A DNA stretch of 64,000 nucleotides from Romanomermis culicivorax. Lineage: Eukaryota > Nematoda > Enoplea > Mermithida > Mermithidae. The translations under genes were made by a program, and so were the position numbers. Each line of letters starts with the position of its first letter. Positions within the stretch are counted from its first letter, which is position 1. The notes beneath the pieces are model-generated. The model was given only the letters and a program-made list of their open reading frames with translations, made no database searches and had not been told where the DNA came from. The stretch is taken from NCBI GenBank assembly GCA_963922205.1, contig CAWUHX010000328.1, positions 248,001 to 312,000 of the forward strand, written 5' to 3'. Below, in pieces: positions 11,705-23,200 of the stretch.

Positions 11705-11945
11705 ATTTGTCGAATAGCGTCCAAATGTGAATCCCGGAGCCAATGGAGCAATGAGATTGACTAGTTCACAGATGTCGCACTACGCAAAAGAACAGTCAAA
11801 TAACTTTTATCACATACAGTAAGATTGATCTTTGAACATTCCATCAATTGCCACCATATATGAACTTGCCAATCACATTCAAAAATTGACAAACAAAACT
11901 TTTTGGAAAATTTTGTAAAAAAAGTGTAAAACCATTAGATTTTTA
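11705..11945. other. Intergenic, no feature seen
   Basis: AT-rich sequence downstream of the receptor poly(A) signal. I see no gene or repeat here. Confidence 0.4.
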
Positions 11946-11949
11946 AAGC

Positions 11950-12249
11950 ATAGGTAGGGGTAGAGACCCTTGTGATAGTTGAAGAGTATGGTGGCTGTAG
12001 AGACTTTGGGTGCCAGTAGTGACCCGGGTCCTTGTAGAGACCCCCAGTGGTAGTAGAGACGGTGGCCGTAAAGACCCTGGTGCAGGAAAAGAACCTGGTG
12101 GTGGTGGAGACCCTGGTGACTGTGGAGACCATAGTGGCAATAAAGACTTTGGTGGCTGTAGAGACCCTGGCGGCTGAAGGGATCCTGGTGTCTGTAGAGA
12201 AGCTGGTGGCTGTAGAGACTGAGGTGGCAGTAGAGACCTAGTGGCCTTA
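11950..12249. repeat. 18-bp minisatellite (GCTGTAGAGACCCTGGTG-like)
   Basis: About 16 imperfect 18-bp units such as GCTGTAGAGACCCTGGTG. Because 18 is divisible by 3, both strands give long open frames (Val/Glu/Thr-rich on plus, Pro/Gly/Ser/Leu-rich on minus). I do not regard either as a gene. The LTR retrotransposon inserted at its right edge. Confidence 0.75.
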
Positions 12250-12253
12250 AGCT

Positions 12254-12849
12254 TGTTGTAGTGTGTTTTCCGCCGATTTTTCATTATTTGTCAAATTACG
12301 TCATAGGCCCGCAGGTGGCAAGTGGAGAGAGCAACGCGGATCACTGGTGGCCATCTTACTGTAGCGCACGTCGGTACGCGTGCGCTGGCCTCTCTCTTAT
12401 ATAATTCGTTGCGTATACTTTACGTGTATTTTATTTTTCCTTTACTAGTTGTGTGCCCCGCCGGCCACCACTAGTACGCATTAGCCGCCTCCCACCACGT
12501 CTCTTTCGTCTTTGCTCGCCCGTGCGTGGGAGTAGAATTAATATAGTCATTTTTATTTTGGTCTCGCCCGTAACGTTTTGGTCACGTAAGTTTTCGTACG
12601 TTTTTGTATAATAATAAATAGGTAGGAGAACCCCTTTATTTTTAGTAAGTGAGGAAAGAAGGGAGACAATTAAAGAAACTAGGTTTTCTTCAATTGTTGG
12701 GAATAATTATCATTGTTGGGGTTTAAGTTCTAGTAATTAAGTTATCGGGTAAACGTGGGTGTGGGACGCACGTACATTAAGGCCGCAACCTTGGAATCCC
12801 AATCCTGCATCACGCCACATCATCCCCGACCGCAAACCAAGATATAACA
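12254..12849 (+). repeat. 5' LTR
   Basis: 596 bp, TGTTGTAG...TATAACA. Contains a TATA box TATATAA (12398-12404) preceded by a perfect 8-bp inverted repeat AGCGCACG/CGTGCGCT (12363-12386). A poly(A) signal AATAAA lies at 12613-12618, and a consensus splice donor GTAAGT at 12645-12650. By position the transcript should start about 25-30 bp after the TATA box, making the first part U3. Confidence 0.95.
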
Positions 12850-12867
12850 CTGGTGACCGTTTGGATT
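12850..12867 (+). other. Candidate tRNA primer-binding site
   Basis: One base after the LTR comes TGGTGACCGTTTGGA. TGG is the expected complement of a tRNA CCA end. I do not assign the tRNA; a match to a tRNA ending ...GGTCACCA is needed. Confidence 0.5.
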
Positions 12868-12985
12868 GTACGTTGACGCTCCCCGCTGTTGCGTTGCATC
12901 CGAAGAAATTAAAGTATTCAAAATTCGACCCCGCCGTAGCTGCGCCAAAGGTTACAAACGAGGTTATTATACCTTGCGAAAAAAG

Positions 12986-15900
12986 ATGCCAACGGTAAGC
13001 CACACACCGCCGGACTTCACTCGATTTCCGTCGCGCTCCAGTTCTCCTAACGCCGCCACAGCCGCACGCCGCGCTTTAAGTTTTGACCAGATGATGTTGC
13101 CGCGACCGTCAAATATTACGCAATCGACAGCGGTACCCACGGTAAGCCTCCCGCCCCATAATCCGTCCTTGTCTAATTTCAGCACTCCTGCGCTCGACGG
13201 GACGGCACAGCCGCAAGCACCGCTCATCCCCGCAACTGCGACGACGAACATTTCCCAAACTCCGCGGCTTGTAAACCAAAACCTTCATGCCGCCGCCGAA
13301 AATCGCCTCAACGCGCCGCCCGCATCGCAAATGCCGCCACCACCCGCGCCGGCTCGAAATAATGATGACCAAATTGTCGCCAGAACCGACTCTTCCGAAT
13401 CCTTTGTCAATATTGAACCGCCGCAAGCCCCAGCCGCCACCCGTGCTTCAGCAAACGATCACCGCAGCAGTCTCGCTATCGCAAACGCCAACGAAGTCCA
13501 AAATTTTCGAATTGAAGCACGCGACGCGCTGGAACAACTCAACACCGCCGCCGCGCGTATCACCAACAATGTCCCCACGGTACAAACCATCGATCAAATC
13601 ATCGGCGCCGTTTCCGATCAATTCCAAGCCCAGCAGCTACGCGTTCAACGCGAAATTCAAGAACAAACAAAAGCCACTAACGCGCGTTTCGCCGCGCTCG
13701 CCGAGCAAATGCAACAATTGATTTCCACAACCGCCGCCGCGACGCACGCGCGTAATCCGCCTACACCAAGACCGCCGCCGGTGTCCTCACGGTTTCACGG
13801 CGAGGAGACAAGAGATGTTTATATCCCTAACGAAACTCTCCGTGAAACTGAACCGGCTCCAGTCTTTGGCAGGCTACCAAACCAGGTCAAACCCAAAGCA
13901 CCGTCGACGGATACCTTGTATAATAACGAATTCGCCCGCAGTACGCGCGCCGATGAAGATTTACACCGTTCCGCGCTTCAAAGACGCCCACCGCCAGGGG
14001 CAAACCAGTTTGGCTTTTCAGATTATCCACCCGAGGATTATTATGAACACCCGCACCCTCGGTACGACATGCCGCGCACATCTCATCGTGAAGAAGATAG
14101 CCGCATCAAAACAATCGTCGACAATATGCATCCGTTGATAATCGACAGCGCCGCAACAAATAAACGCCTGTTACGCTTCTTCATACGACTGGAAAATGAG
14201 TTCGGCTACGACGCCTCCAACCACGTAAAGATGAGTGCCCTCCGCCGACTTACCCGCGATACGCCGAGCGATATGATTCAAGACATGACGCGGTACGAAG
14301 ACGCCAAACATTTGCTCATGTTCCAGTTGGCGCCCGATTGCAATCCGATGACCCTAAAACGCGAACTCGCGTCAATCACGCCAGAAGCTGGAGAGGAACC
14401 CGCCGCATTCTTGAGTAAGGTAATGACTTATGTACAACTATTGTATCAACATGAAGATCAAACTTTCCGGCATAAACAAGTAATTGATACCTTTTTGACC
14501 AAAATGCCTGTTTTCTATCAACTCACAATTGGCGAACAAGCAAAGGGTTTCACAAATGTTCAACAACTGGCCGACGCCGTAGCCAAAGCCCGTAGTGTCC
14601 TCAACGCAACTAAAGCCGAAATCGGAACCGCGGAACGACCCATTCTGGTAAATCAAGCCGATCAAGACCCACCGCCTCCGAAGTCGCCGCAACCGTTTGA
14701 TCGCCGTTTTGAACGCCGCCGCAGCATGGACCGTCCTCAAAACCGCTACCGCGAGCGCTCTCCCTCGATGGACCGCAGGACGCAAAACCCGGCGATGCAA
14801 CCCACTAAATTCGTCTCTTTCCAACCACAAGCAATTGAGCCACCGCCGCCGCAACCGCCGCGCACGGAGATGCTCCTGGAACAATTGATTCAACGATACG
14901 ACCGCGACTATGAAGAAAGAAAATCTCGACAACGCCCTGAAGAAACGGTACTCAACAATAGGCAACAAAGTCCGCGCCATCCATCTCAGAACAGGGAGCC
15001 GTACGCAAATCGCTTTGATCGATCCGCCAGCAGAGACCGCGCACGCCCGGCGCAACCTACAGGTCTGTGGTGCGACGCTCACAAATCCCGCACTCACAAC
15101 ACAGAAGATTGCGTCTGGCTCAAACGGCAAAACGCTCAACAACAAGCCCGACTTGAACCAAATCGCTCAAATTATGCCGCCCAACCACGGCAAGTTGACT
15201 TCCGAAATAATTCAAACGACGTCCGTGGACAACGTGATTGGCGACCCCGCCGCGGAGGACCGCCCCAACGAGGAGCGAACTACGCTCGCGGCGCGCGAAA
15301 CCATTTCTATGAAGGTAATCCTATACAACGCCCAAATGATTTTGTTCAGAACACCTACGCCGTCTACCCGAACCATCAATTTCCGGCGCCGTGGGAACAA
15401 CATATTCATTACAACGCGGTACCGGCTCCATACGTCACAACGCCAACGGATTCATCGCGCGCTAGTTCTCAATCTTCAGAAATGCAAATTACCCTACCCG
15501 CCCTTCCGGCACCAAACACCGCGCCCGTACCTGCGCTCGAAACACGCGTTAACAATCATTCAACGTCCGCGGCCAATATGGTTGTTCCATCCAAAGAAAT
15601 CGCTTCCGCCGCGCCCATTGTCAGCCCCGGCATCGTCCGTTGGAACGCAACAGGCCGCGCTTTTCAAGATCCCTGTCATATTCGTTCGTCCGTGTGTCAA
15701 ATTGATAATCTCACACCATCTTCCAAATCGTTTGTTCGCAAGTACGCTTCTACGAGAGCTTTCCAAATCCCAATCAAAATTGGAGCCATCAAAGCACACG
15801 CGCTCATCGACACAGGTGCCCAATGTTCCGTACTATCATCAGGTTTGGTCAAACGCGCTTTCGACAAGCAATCGCTTCAACTCCCGATATGTGGAAAAAT

Positions 15901-18900
15901 TAAAGTAGCCGACGGCGCCGTAGTCAATGCTCACGGCCCGGTAGTTGTCACAATGGAATCCGCCTTCGGAGAGCACATGATCAAATGCGTAATCCTTGAC
16001 GACGACGGAAACGATCAATTCATCATCGGAACCGATTTCCTCGCGCACCCCGATATCCACGCTATTTTAAATTTCAAAGACAATTATATCGAAATTCAAG
16101 ACGTTAAACTGCCGCTCAAGGTAATCGCCTCGATCCGCCCGCAAACGGAATTGTTTCTCAACGCCGCTAACGACAACGTTTTAGAAGAAATACCCGAGGA
16201 CGAACGAGTAAGTTGTTATGATGATAAATCTGATATTTTTAGTCAACCCGAAGAAATCGAAGTCGAACAACCGATACGGCAGGCTCAACCTGGTCCACAC
16301 CAACCGCCCCCTAGGCGGTTGGAGGTTACAGAGCTTGCCGAACCAATTTTTCTCGTCGCCCAAGCTTCCGTTTCGATTTCACCGCACTGCCAACAATGGG
16401 TCAAAAGTAGCGTTTTTCCCACAACATCGGCGACAGTGCCCGATGTGATTGTACAACCACTCGCCACGGATAACGTTGCCGCAGAGCTCCCAGTCGAAAC
16501 CGCAGTGGTCAACATCACCAACGGCCATTGTCCGCTCCTTTTCATCAACAATACGCCGAACAGTATCAAACTCCGACCAAATCAACTCATTGCGATGGCA
16601 AAGCACACGCTGGAGTATTCCGAAACCCACGCCGATTGTCAGATAGCAACCGCCGCCGCTGACCGCGACTTAACCGACCACGAGCCGGCCGCATTGGACA
16701 AGTCATTCCCTGGCAACACCGCTCAACAAAAGCTGGAATACGCCCTGAACAAAATGACGGAAAAGACGTACGTTTCTACCGCGCAAAAAGCGAGGGCCCT
16801 CAAGATGCTCCGACAGCACCGCGATGTTTTCAGTCTCCCCGGCGATAAACCAACCATCACTAGCGAGTTGACCGTCAGCATCGATACCGGCACCGCAAAA
16901 CCAGTTTCCCGCCATTATTACCGCGCCGCGATGGAACAAAGACCGATTGTCCGTCGCCACATTCAAGAAATGCTTGACAACGATTTTATCGAACCATCTC
17001 ACTCGCCCTGGGCAGCACCGCTATTTTTAGTAAAGAAAAAAGACGGCTCGTGGAGACCCGTTGTTGATTACCGCGGCATCAACGATGTCACGCCGAGCGA
17101 CAAATTCCCAATCCCGCGCATCGACGACTACCTAGACGCAATGGGACACGCAAAGTTCTTCACCACGCTCGACCTCAAAGCTGGGTACTGGCAAGTACCC
17201 CTCGACGTCAATTCCCGCGATAAAACAACCTTCATTTGTCAAGAAGGTTTGTTTCGTTTCAAAGTTTTACCGTTCGGCTTGAAGAACGCGCCCGCCGAGT
17301 TTCAACGCTTAATGGAACGAATCCTCCGCCCGTATATCTGGAAAATCTGCCTCGTCTACATCGATGATATAATCATTTTTTCGAATTCGTTTGAAGAGCA
17401 TTTGGAACACCTTCAAATCGTTTTTGACGCCCTCCGCGCTGCCAATCTTACGCTTCGGCCCGACAAATGCGAGTTCCTGCCGCCGCAAGTCAAATTCTTG
17501 GGACATCTTCTTAGCGCCCGTGGAATCGCCGCCGATCCCGAAAAAGTCAAAGCAATTGCCGAATACGAATTTCCGAAGACTAAAAAAGGTATGCAAAGTT
17601 TTTTAGGTCTAGTTCAATGGTGCAAGCGATTCATTCCGAATTTGGCGACATTGTCCAGTCCTTTGTACGGCCTCCTACGCAAAGACGCCCAATATTTCGC
17701 CACGGATGAACATCACACCGCTTTCAAAGGCATCAAAACAGCCCTTACGTCGTCGCCATTTCTCCGATATCCCGTCTACGATGGCAAAGCTCAATTCGTT
17801 ATTCAAACTGACGCCAGTACGACCGCCATTGGAGCTATTTTGTATCAAGAAAACGAACACGACCAATGGGTCATCGCCTACAATAGTCGCGTACTAACCG
17901 ATGCCGAAACCCGCTACAGTACAACTGAGCGTGAATGCCTCGCCATTGTATACGGCTTCCGGATGTACCGCCACTATGTGTACGGCCAGAAAGTTATCGT
18001 CCGCACTGACCACAAGCCCCTTGAATGGCTCAAGGACGAAAAACATCGTAATTCACGACTTCAGCGCTTCGCGATCAGCTTACAAGATTACGATTACAAA
18101 GTGGAATATGTTAAAGGTAAGGATAACGCTTGCGCTGATTTCTTGTCTAGGAAAGATGACCGCGACAAATGCCCGATCCAAAACGCTGAAAACTTGACCG
18201 CCGAGATCTTCCGTGAAAATTTTCACCCTGCTGGTGCAACTATGGAAACCGACTTAACGGTACCGGAAACACGCCCAGCAGTGGCTCCACTATCCACGGA
18301 AGTCGACGCCGAAATCAACGCCATCACCCGTGCGATGACAAGAAAGACCATCAGTTCACCCACACTCTCTAATTCAATGCCTAAGGATGCCAACCACGAA
18401 CCGCCTCCGGCCGAAGCCATTACGATTGCCGCTCACGAAGATGTTTTAAAAGCTCAAGCCGCAGATCCAGCCATAACGAAAATCATCGCCTCTCTCAAGA
18501 CGGATAACGCCGCCAAACACCCGCCGATTTTCTTCCTCGAAGATCAACTTTTGTACCGGCATATCAAAGATGTCAAGCAATTAGTCGTACCCGCCTCATT
18601 GGTCGACCAAACTCTTCATCAATTCCACGGCGCGAAAATTTTGAATCACCAAGGAACCAATCGTACGCTAGCCGCCATTAAAGCTCACTTTTGGTGGCCC
18701 CGCATGGAAGAGGACGTTCGAGATTGGATCAAAACCTGTAAAATTTGTCAACTAACAACACCGCGCACGTCACCGCCTCCGCCGTTGTTGCCAATTCAAC
18801 CCAAGCACCCATTCGAAATTGTGGCTACCGACATCGTCAACATTTCGCCAGTAGGTGAGAAGCGTCCCTACGTTATTGTTTTTCAGGATTACTTTACGAA

Positions 18901-19714
18901 ATTCGTATCCGCGCACCCGATTCCGGATCAGAAAGCCTCAACAATAGTGGAATGCTTTATCAACAACGTCGTCCTTACGCACGGTAGCCCACTTGTACTC
19001 CTTTCCGATCAAGGTGGATGCTTTACGTCAAAACTCATGCAAGATATTTGTGAACTTCTCAAAATTCGAAAAGTCAAAACAACGGCGTACCACCCCCAGT
19101 GCAACGGAATGGTCGAACGTTTCAACCAAACATTGATCGCTCAACTCAAAAAATATACCGCCGACGATCCAGACAACTGGGAGCGATACCTGCCCTACGC
19201 CGTGTTCGCCTACAACGCCACGCCACATACAGCCACACGACATTCGCCGTTCAGTTTATTACGAGGATATGAACCGCGCATCACCTTCGACTACGACTGC
19301 GCCCGCCGCCTCACCTTGCCGTTGAATTACGACGCTTATCAACATATTTTAACGCAAGCCCAACTTAAGATGCACGAAAAGATCAAAGCTAACCTCGATG
19401 CCGCAGCCGCCGCCAGCAAAGAATATTTTGACCGCAAAGCTCGAAGACGCGACTTCGCCGTCAACGACTTAGTTCTTTTGACCAACACGCGAAAAGCCAA
19501 CAAGATTCAACCCGACTTCATCGGGCCTTTCCTCATCACGGACGCTTCCCGCGCAGCTGAAAACGTTGTTACCATTGACGCACTCGACGCGCCCGGCCGC
19601 CCGCAGACCGTCTCCATAACGCGTCTAAAACCGTTCATCCCGCGACCGGCAAAGATTACTTTTGACAACGAAGAAGGTGGACCCCGCACGCCCCACACTT
19701 CCCGCCGGCAATAG
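12986..19714 (+). CDS. gag-pol: Gag-Pol polyprotein, Ty3/Gypsy type, single frame
   Basis: About 2242 aa from the first in-frame ATG (12986); the frame is open upstream to 12866 but without an ATG. The N-terminus is Pro/Ala/Gln-rich. A capsid-like helical region lies at about 375-545. A C-H-H-C knuckle ([14 protein letters not shown]) lies at 696-709, a CX2HX4HX4C form rather than classic CCHC. The aspartic protease has D942-T-G. Reverse transcriptase spans about 1325-1500 with YIDD at 1458-1461. RNase H residues include D1609, E1648/E1650 and D1675. Integrase has the zinc site H1881, H1888, C1918, C1921 and catalytic D1949, D2008, E2044 (DD35E). A GPF module near 2180 marks the integrase C-terminal SH3-like region. 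No frameshift or stop separates Gag from Pol, so ratio control must be by cleavage or another means. A donor-like GTAAGC begins at 12995, three codons after the ATG. Confidence 0.96.
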   Translation: MPTVSHTPPDFTRFPSRSSSPNAATAARRALSFDQMMLPRPSNITQSTAVPTVSLPPHNPSLSNFSTPALDGTAQPQAPLIPATATTNISQTPRLVNQNLHAAAENRLNAPPASQMPPPPAPARNNDDQIVARTDSSESFVNIEPPQAPAATRASANDHRSSLAIANANEVQNFRIEARDALEQLNTAAARITNNVPTVQTIDQIIGAVSDQFQAQQLRVQREIQEQTKATNARFAALAEQMQQLISTTAAATHARNPPTPRPPPVSSRFHGEETRDVYIPNETLRETEPAPVFGRLPNQVKPKAPSTDTLYNNEFARSTRADEDLHRSALQRRPPPGANQFGFSDYPPEDYYEHPHPRYDMPRTSHREEDSRIKTIVDNMHPLIIDSAATNKRLLRFFIRLENEFGYDASNHVKMSALRRLTRDTPSDMIQDMTRYEDAKHLLMFQLAPDCNPMTLKRELASITPEAGEEPAAFLSKVMTYVQLLYQHEDQTFRHKQVIDTFLTKMPVFYQLTIGEQAKGFTNVQQLADAVAKARSVLNATKAEIGTAERPILVNQADQDPPPPKSPQPFDRRFERRRSMDRPQNRYRERSPSMDRRTQNPAMQPTKFVSFQPQAIEPPPPQPPRTEMLLEQLIQRYDRDYEERKSRQRPEETVLNNRQQSPRHPSQNREPYANRFDRSASRDRARPAQPTGLWCDAHKSRTHNTEDCVWLKRQNAQQQARLEPNRSNYAAQPRQVDFRNNSNDVRGQRDWRPRRGGPPQRGANYARGARNHFYEGNPIQRPNDFVQNTYAVYPNHQFPAPWEQHIHYNAVPAPYVTTPTDSSRASSQSSEMQITLPALPAPNTAPVPALETRVNNHSTSAANMVVPSKEIASAAPIVSPGIVRWNATGRAFQDPCHIRSSVCQIDNLTPSSKSFVRKYASTRAFQIPIKIGAIKAHALIDTGAQCSVLSSGLVKRAFDKQSLQLPICGKIKVADGAVVNAHGPVVVTMESAFGEHMIKCVILDDDGNDQFIIGTDFLAHPDIHAILNFKDNYIEIQDVKLPLKVIASIRPQTELFLNAANDNVLEEIPEDERVSCYDDKSDIFSQPEEIEVEQPIRQAQPGPHQPPPRRLEVTELAEPIFLVAQASVSISPHCQQWVKSSVFPTTSATVPDVIVQPLATDNVAAELPVETAVVNITNGHCPLLFINNTPNSIKLRPNQLIAMAKHTLEYSETHADCQIATAAADRDLTDHEPAALDKSFPGNTAQQKLEYALNKMTEKTYVSTAQKARALKMLRQHRDVFSLPGDKPTITSELTVSIDTGTAKPVSRHYYRAAMEQRPIVRRHIQEMLDNDFIEPSHSPWAAPLFLVKKKDGSWRPVVDYRGINDVTPSDKFPIPRIDDYLDAMGHAKFFTTLDLKAGYWQVPLDVNSRDKTTFICQEGLFRFKVLPFGLKNAPAEFQRLMERILRPYIWKICLVYIDDIIIFSNSFEEHLEHLQIVFDALRAANLTLRPDKCEFLPPQVKFLGHLLSARGIAADPEKVKAIAEYEFPKTKKGMQSFLGLVQWCKRFIPNLATLSSPLYGLLRKDAQYFATDEHHTAFKGIKTALTSSPFLRYPVYDGKAQFVIQTDASTTAIGAILYQENEHDQWVIAYNSRVLTDAETRYSTTERECLAIVYGFRMYRHYVYGQKVIVRTDHKPLEWLKDEKHRNSRLQRFAISLQDYDYKVEYVKGKDNACADFLSRKDDRDKCPIQNAENLTAEIFRENFHPAGATMETDLTVPETRPAVAPLSTEVDAEINAITRAMTRKTISSPTLSNSMPKDANHEPPPAEAITIAAHEDVLKAQAADPAITKIIASLKTDNAAKHPPIFFLEDQLLYRHIKDVKQLVVPASLVDQTLHQFHGAKILNHQGTNRTLAAIKAHFWWPRMEEDVRDWIKTCKICQLTTPRTSPPPPLLPIQPKHPFEIVATDIVNISPVGEKRPYVIVFQDYFTKFVSAHPIPDQKASTIVECFINNVVLTHGSPLVLLSDQGGCFTSKLMQDICELLKIRKVKTTAYHPQCNGMVERFNQTLIAQLKKYTADDPDNWERYLPYAVFAYNATPHTATRHSPFSLLRGYEPRITFDYDCARRLTLPLNYDAYQHILTQAQLKMHEKIKANLDAAAAASKEYFDRKARRRDFAVNDLVLLTNTRKANKIQPDFIGPFLITDASRAAENVVTIDALDAPGRPQTVSITRLKPFIPRPAKITFDNEEGGPRTPHTSRRQ

Positions 19715-20220
19715 CTCGCTTTGAAATTTTCCCTTTGTGATACGGCGCTCATCACGCCGCGTTGTAAATAATCTTTGTGTTTGTTTAATTTAGATCATGG
19801 CGACCCCGATAACGAGCAAGGATGCACGGCAGTTCCAACGTTTCCACTCAATACGTCGTTTTTGCCTTCCACCGACTTTACAATGCCACGTTACATCCGG
19901 TCCCGGTTTCCACACTTTCGCAGTAGGAGGGGGTTTCTTCTTTAATGTTAGGTTCTGTTTGGCGCGAGGCCATTCGGTTTACTTCCGCCCGACCCTGGCC
20001 GCTATCACTCTCATAAGACTAATTGGGAAAGGTTGATTTTACTCTCCATTAACATAGTGGTGTTTGTGTTGCTTTTCGTAATGATAGTGTTTGCATTTTC
20101 CTACTTTACACTTTCTTCACCTTTCAGCGGCTTATTCTTTTTACTATTTCATTTCCATCTTTCGCTTCCATCAGCAATAGTCGCATTTTCCAGCCGCTCT
20201 CAAAAATTTTATTTTTCAAA
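19715..20220 (+). other. Inter-ORF region of the retrotransposon
   Basis: 506 bp between the Gag-Pol stop and the ORF2 ATG. It contains acceptor-like sequences TTTAATTTAG (ending 19793), CTTTCAG near 20137 and TTTTCCAG (ending 20193). A 79-codon frame from 19797 to 20036 follows the first acceptor but resembles no family I know. A T-rich stretch after 20036 gives a hydrophobic frame that I judge a composition effect. From the last acceptor, nine codons run in frame into the ORF2 ATG at 20221. I infer the region carries splice or trans-splice signals for ORF2 mRNA. Confidence 0.5.
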
Positions 20221-23200
20221 ATGACAACGCCGTCGACCGCATCATCCTCCACGGCCGACGACCCTCCGCCGTATCGCGAATCGATAAACGTAAACGAACG
20301 TTACGTCCGCTGGGCCGAACGGCAGCCCCACCAGAACGACTTAAGTTTCGCCTGCGACGGTATTTTCTCATTTTATGCTCTTGCTGCTTATACTTGCATG
20401 CTTTTGCTTGAGACCCCATGAGTTTCTCCCCTCTGTAGTCTTGGGTCAGAGTTCCATGGTCAGCCGCCGCGATCCCGCCATCGTCAAGTTGTGGCCTCCT
20501 CAGTCCACAACCGGCCGCTGCCTTGATTTCCGCATACCACAACTCTCGTTATCTCGCTATCGTAGCCCGATCCAGTTGTCCAAGTGCGCCCATCAAGGTG
20601 ACATCGCCGCCCAAGCCAACGCCGCCTCAAAGCATGTGTACTTCTAACGAGTTGACAACACCACACCGCTTTCCTCTTCGTTCATGTTTACATCATCCTT
20701 TAAACCCCATGTCGTTCATTCGACGTGGCGTCCCATGTGTCATTGATGAGTATCGCATTCGCTCTTGTTTAGAAAACAACGTCAAACGCCTAACTCGCGT
20801 CGCCGATTTAGAGTCGTGGTACATTTCCATGTACGCGCGACCCCCGAACGTCTTGCCGCCGCCGATTTTCCTCTCACCCGGAAGTCTGGGGCAGGCCTTG
20901 GCCGCCCAACCCACACCAAACTTCCGCGGCTACACGCTGGTCGGCTTCGACACCGAATCCATCTCGGCCGACGACTTCAAACAATTTCACTGCACCGTTC
21001 AAATGCCAGCCGACCCCACGGCGTCTAGTTATCCCCGCTACGTTCAACTCGCATTTCCGAATGGCACCATGTTCGTCTTCGAAACGTTCACCGCCACCCC
21101 AGAAGATTGGACCGCGCTTTTCGCACTAGTCGACGGCGACCACACCATCGTAGTTTCCTTCGATGGAGCCGACGACTGGGCGGGAATCTACGCGCTTCTG
21201 GGCACTCAATTTCGCACCGACCGGCAAAAGAAAAACAAAGATCCTGTCGTGAAAGCAATCCACTTCGACGCGTACCGCGTCATTCGCAATATCGACATAT
21301 CTCCGCCACTGTACGAGTTGGCCCGCCGAATCGGTTTCTTTCCGGAAAAACGCACGCTCAAAGCCACAGTTTCCGCAATGTGGGCGCTAGACGTCTCAAA
21401 GCTCACCTTACGCTTTCCCCACGCTCTACGCTTTTTCAACAATCCATCCACATCGTTTCTACAATCCGACGTCCTGGCATACGCGGCCCTCGATGCCTAT
21501 TATCCGCTGTTATTGTTTTTGGCATTCGGTCGTTACGGCTTCATCCCCGAGGTCTACAACGCGCCCGCGTTGTTTCCCCACGACTCGTTGGACGCCGCCG
21601 AAATCGACCACCTCGCCGAGTACGTCATCGCCACTTTTCACAACGTCGCGCTGTCGGATGTCTTGCCTCCCGACTACGCCAACCGGATCTACCCGACTAC
21701 GTCACAAGTGGCCTTGCCCGCGATCATGCGAGATGAAGTTCTTTCAGCATACAAATTTTTTATGTATGATTGCACATCGTCCGACCACGGTCGGTCTTTC
21801 TGTTTAGGAACGGTTCCCAACGGCTTCAAAGACGTCAAATCCTTGACGCGGACAACTCACCCGAAGCTTCTCCCCGTTCCGAAAGTGCCGAAAAAGAAGA
21901 AAAAGAAACAGAAAGACGAATGGAACAAGTCACCAGACGTCTCCGACGACGAAGACCCGGCTCTAAAACCGCAATCAGTGTTCGATGATCCTAAACGTCT
22001 TCAAGCAGCCGTTACGTCGGCCATGAAAAGCAATCTCATCCACCGCATCATCGAGTTGCTCAACTTCCCGCTTTCACCGATATACAAGTTGGCCGTCCGC
22101 GATCGTATGCCTTACAACGATCCCAACTTGCCGCCGCTTCCCCACGAAGTCGAAGATCTTTGGACCAAACGCGTAGCCGCCGACCAACCCCTACGCGAGC
22201 GCACTTATAACGGTACCCATTATCGTTATCACCCTTCAACCTTCCTTAATTTTTTACAGATTGATGGAGAATGGTTCCGGAAGCTAACGTCTTTTATGCC
22301 GTTAGCCGCGCTCCTAGCTTCACCATGCTCCGCCGCGGAATACGCCTGGGTCAACGACGTCCTCCTCCGCCACGCGCAATCGATGACGCCAGATACACGT
22401 GCCGTGTTCTACGAATGCATGTGGTACCGCAGCGACGGCAACCCCAATTCGCTTCTCACGACTTGGATGAACCGCATTCCGGAACGCGAGCCCAGTTTTT
22501 CGGCCGACCCGAGCACGTACATTTGCAATTGCTTTGCGTTGCGCCCGATCGTGTTCGACGAAAACTTCCATATGGAAACATCGGTCGAAGAGGTTGAAAT
22601 CGATGAAAACGATTATACGGCCAATCCACATAGCCGTTTCCATTTTTATTCAACGTTCATCGCGCTCATCGACCACCAAAACCGTCTTTCGTTCCCCGCG
22701 CCGGTGTATGCGTACCCCATGCCGACTACGGCTTCGGTGCACACGCTCACCGCCGAGGAACTCCTCGACCGCCCTATCGACGTTGAAGTTGAACCCGCCG
22801 ACGATGAACTACTTGAAACGCCGATCTTCGATCTCAACATAGCGAAGCTGCCGCCGTCAACGGACGTGTCGGCCCTTCCTATGGTACCCGCGCCTTCCGA
22901 TATTACCGCAACTGCCACGCAAATCAACGATTTCCTGAAATTGACGCTAGACGAAATTTCCAACATCGCTCCGGCCCCGATGGACGAGTCGACACCCGTC
23001 CAACCCGCCGCGATTGACTCCGAGACAATGACGTCAGAGCAAATGTTGATTGACATACCCGAAGAAAGTACGGTGGACCAATCCACGTCTATGGACGTCG
23101 CCTCTATGGAACCAGCCGCTGCGCCTATCACCACGGCACCCGCTGTAGATCCACGAATATATTTGGCGACGCCGGCCGTTTTGCCGGAACCTCCGCTCAT

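Noticed and set aside
12047..12241. Val/Glu/Thr repeat protein next to the 5' LTR
   Set aside because: It arises from an 18-bp minisatellite, which keeps every frame open; no start context or flanking exon.
13109..15823. Long antisense frames across gag
   Set aside because: Shadows of the GC-rich Gag-Pol codons, without independent features.
20033..20224. Hydrophobic 63-codon frame between Gag-Pol and ORF2
   Set aside because: No ATG, T-rich and intron-like; the hydrophobicity comes from TTT/CTT codons.
22213..22259. Possible 47-bp intron in retrotransposon ORF2 (GTACCC...TTTTTACAG)
   Set aside because: Removing it shifts the frame, whereas the unspliced frame stays open on both sides.
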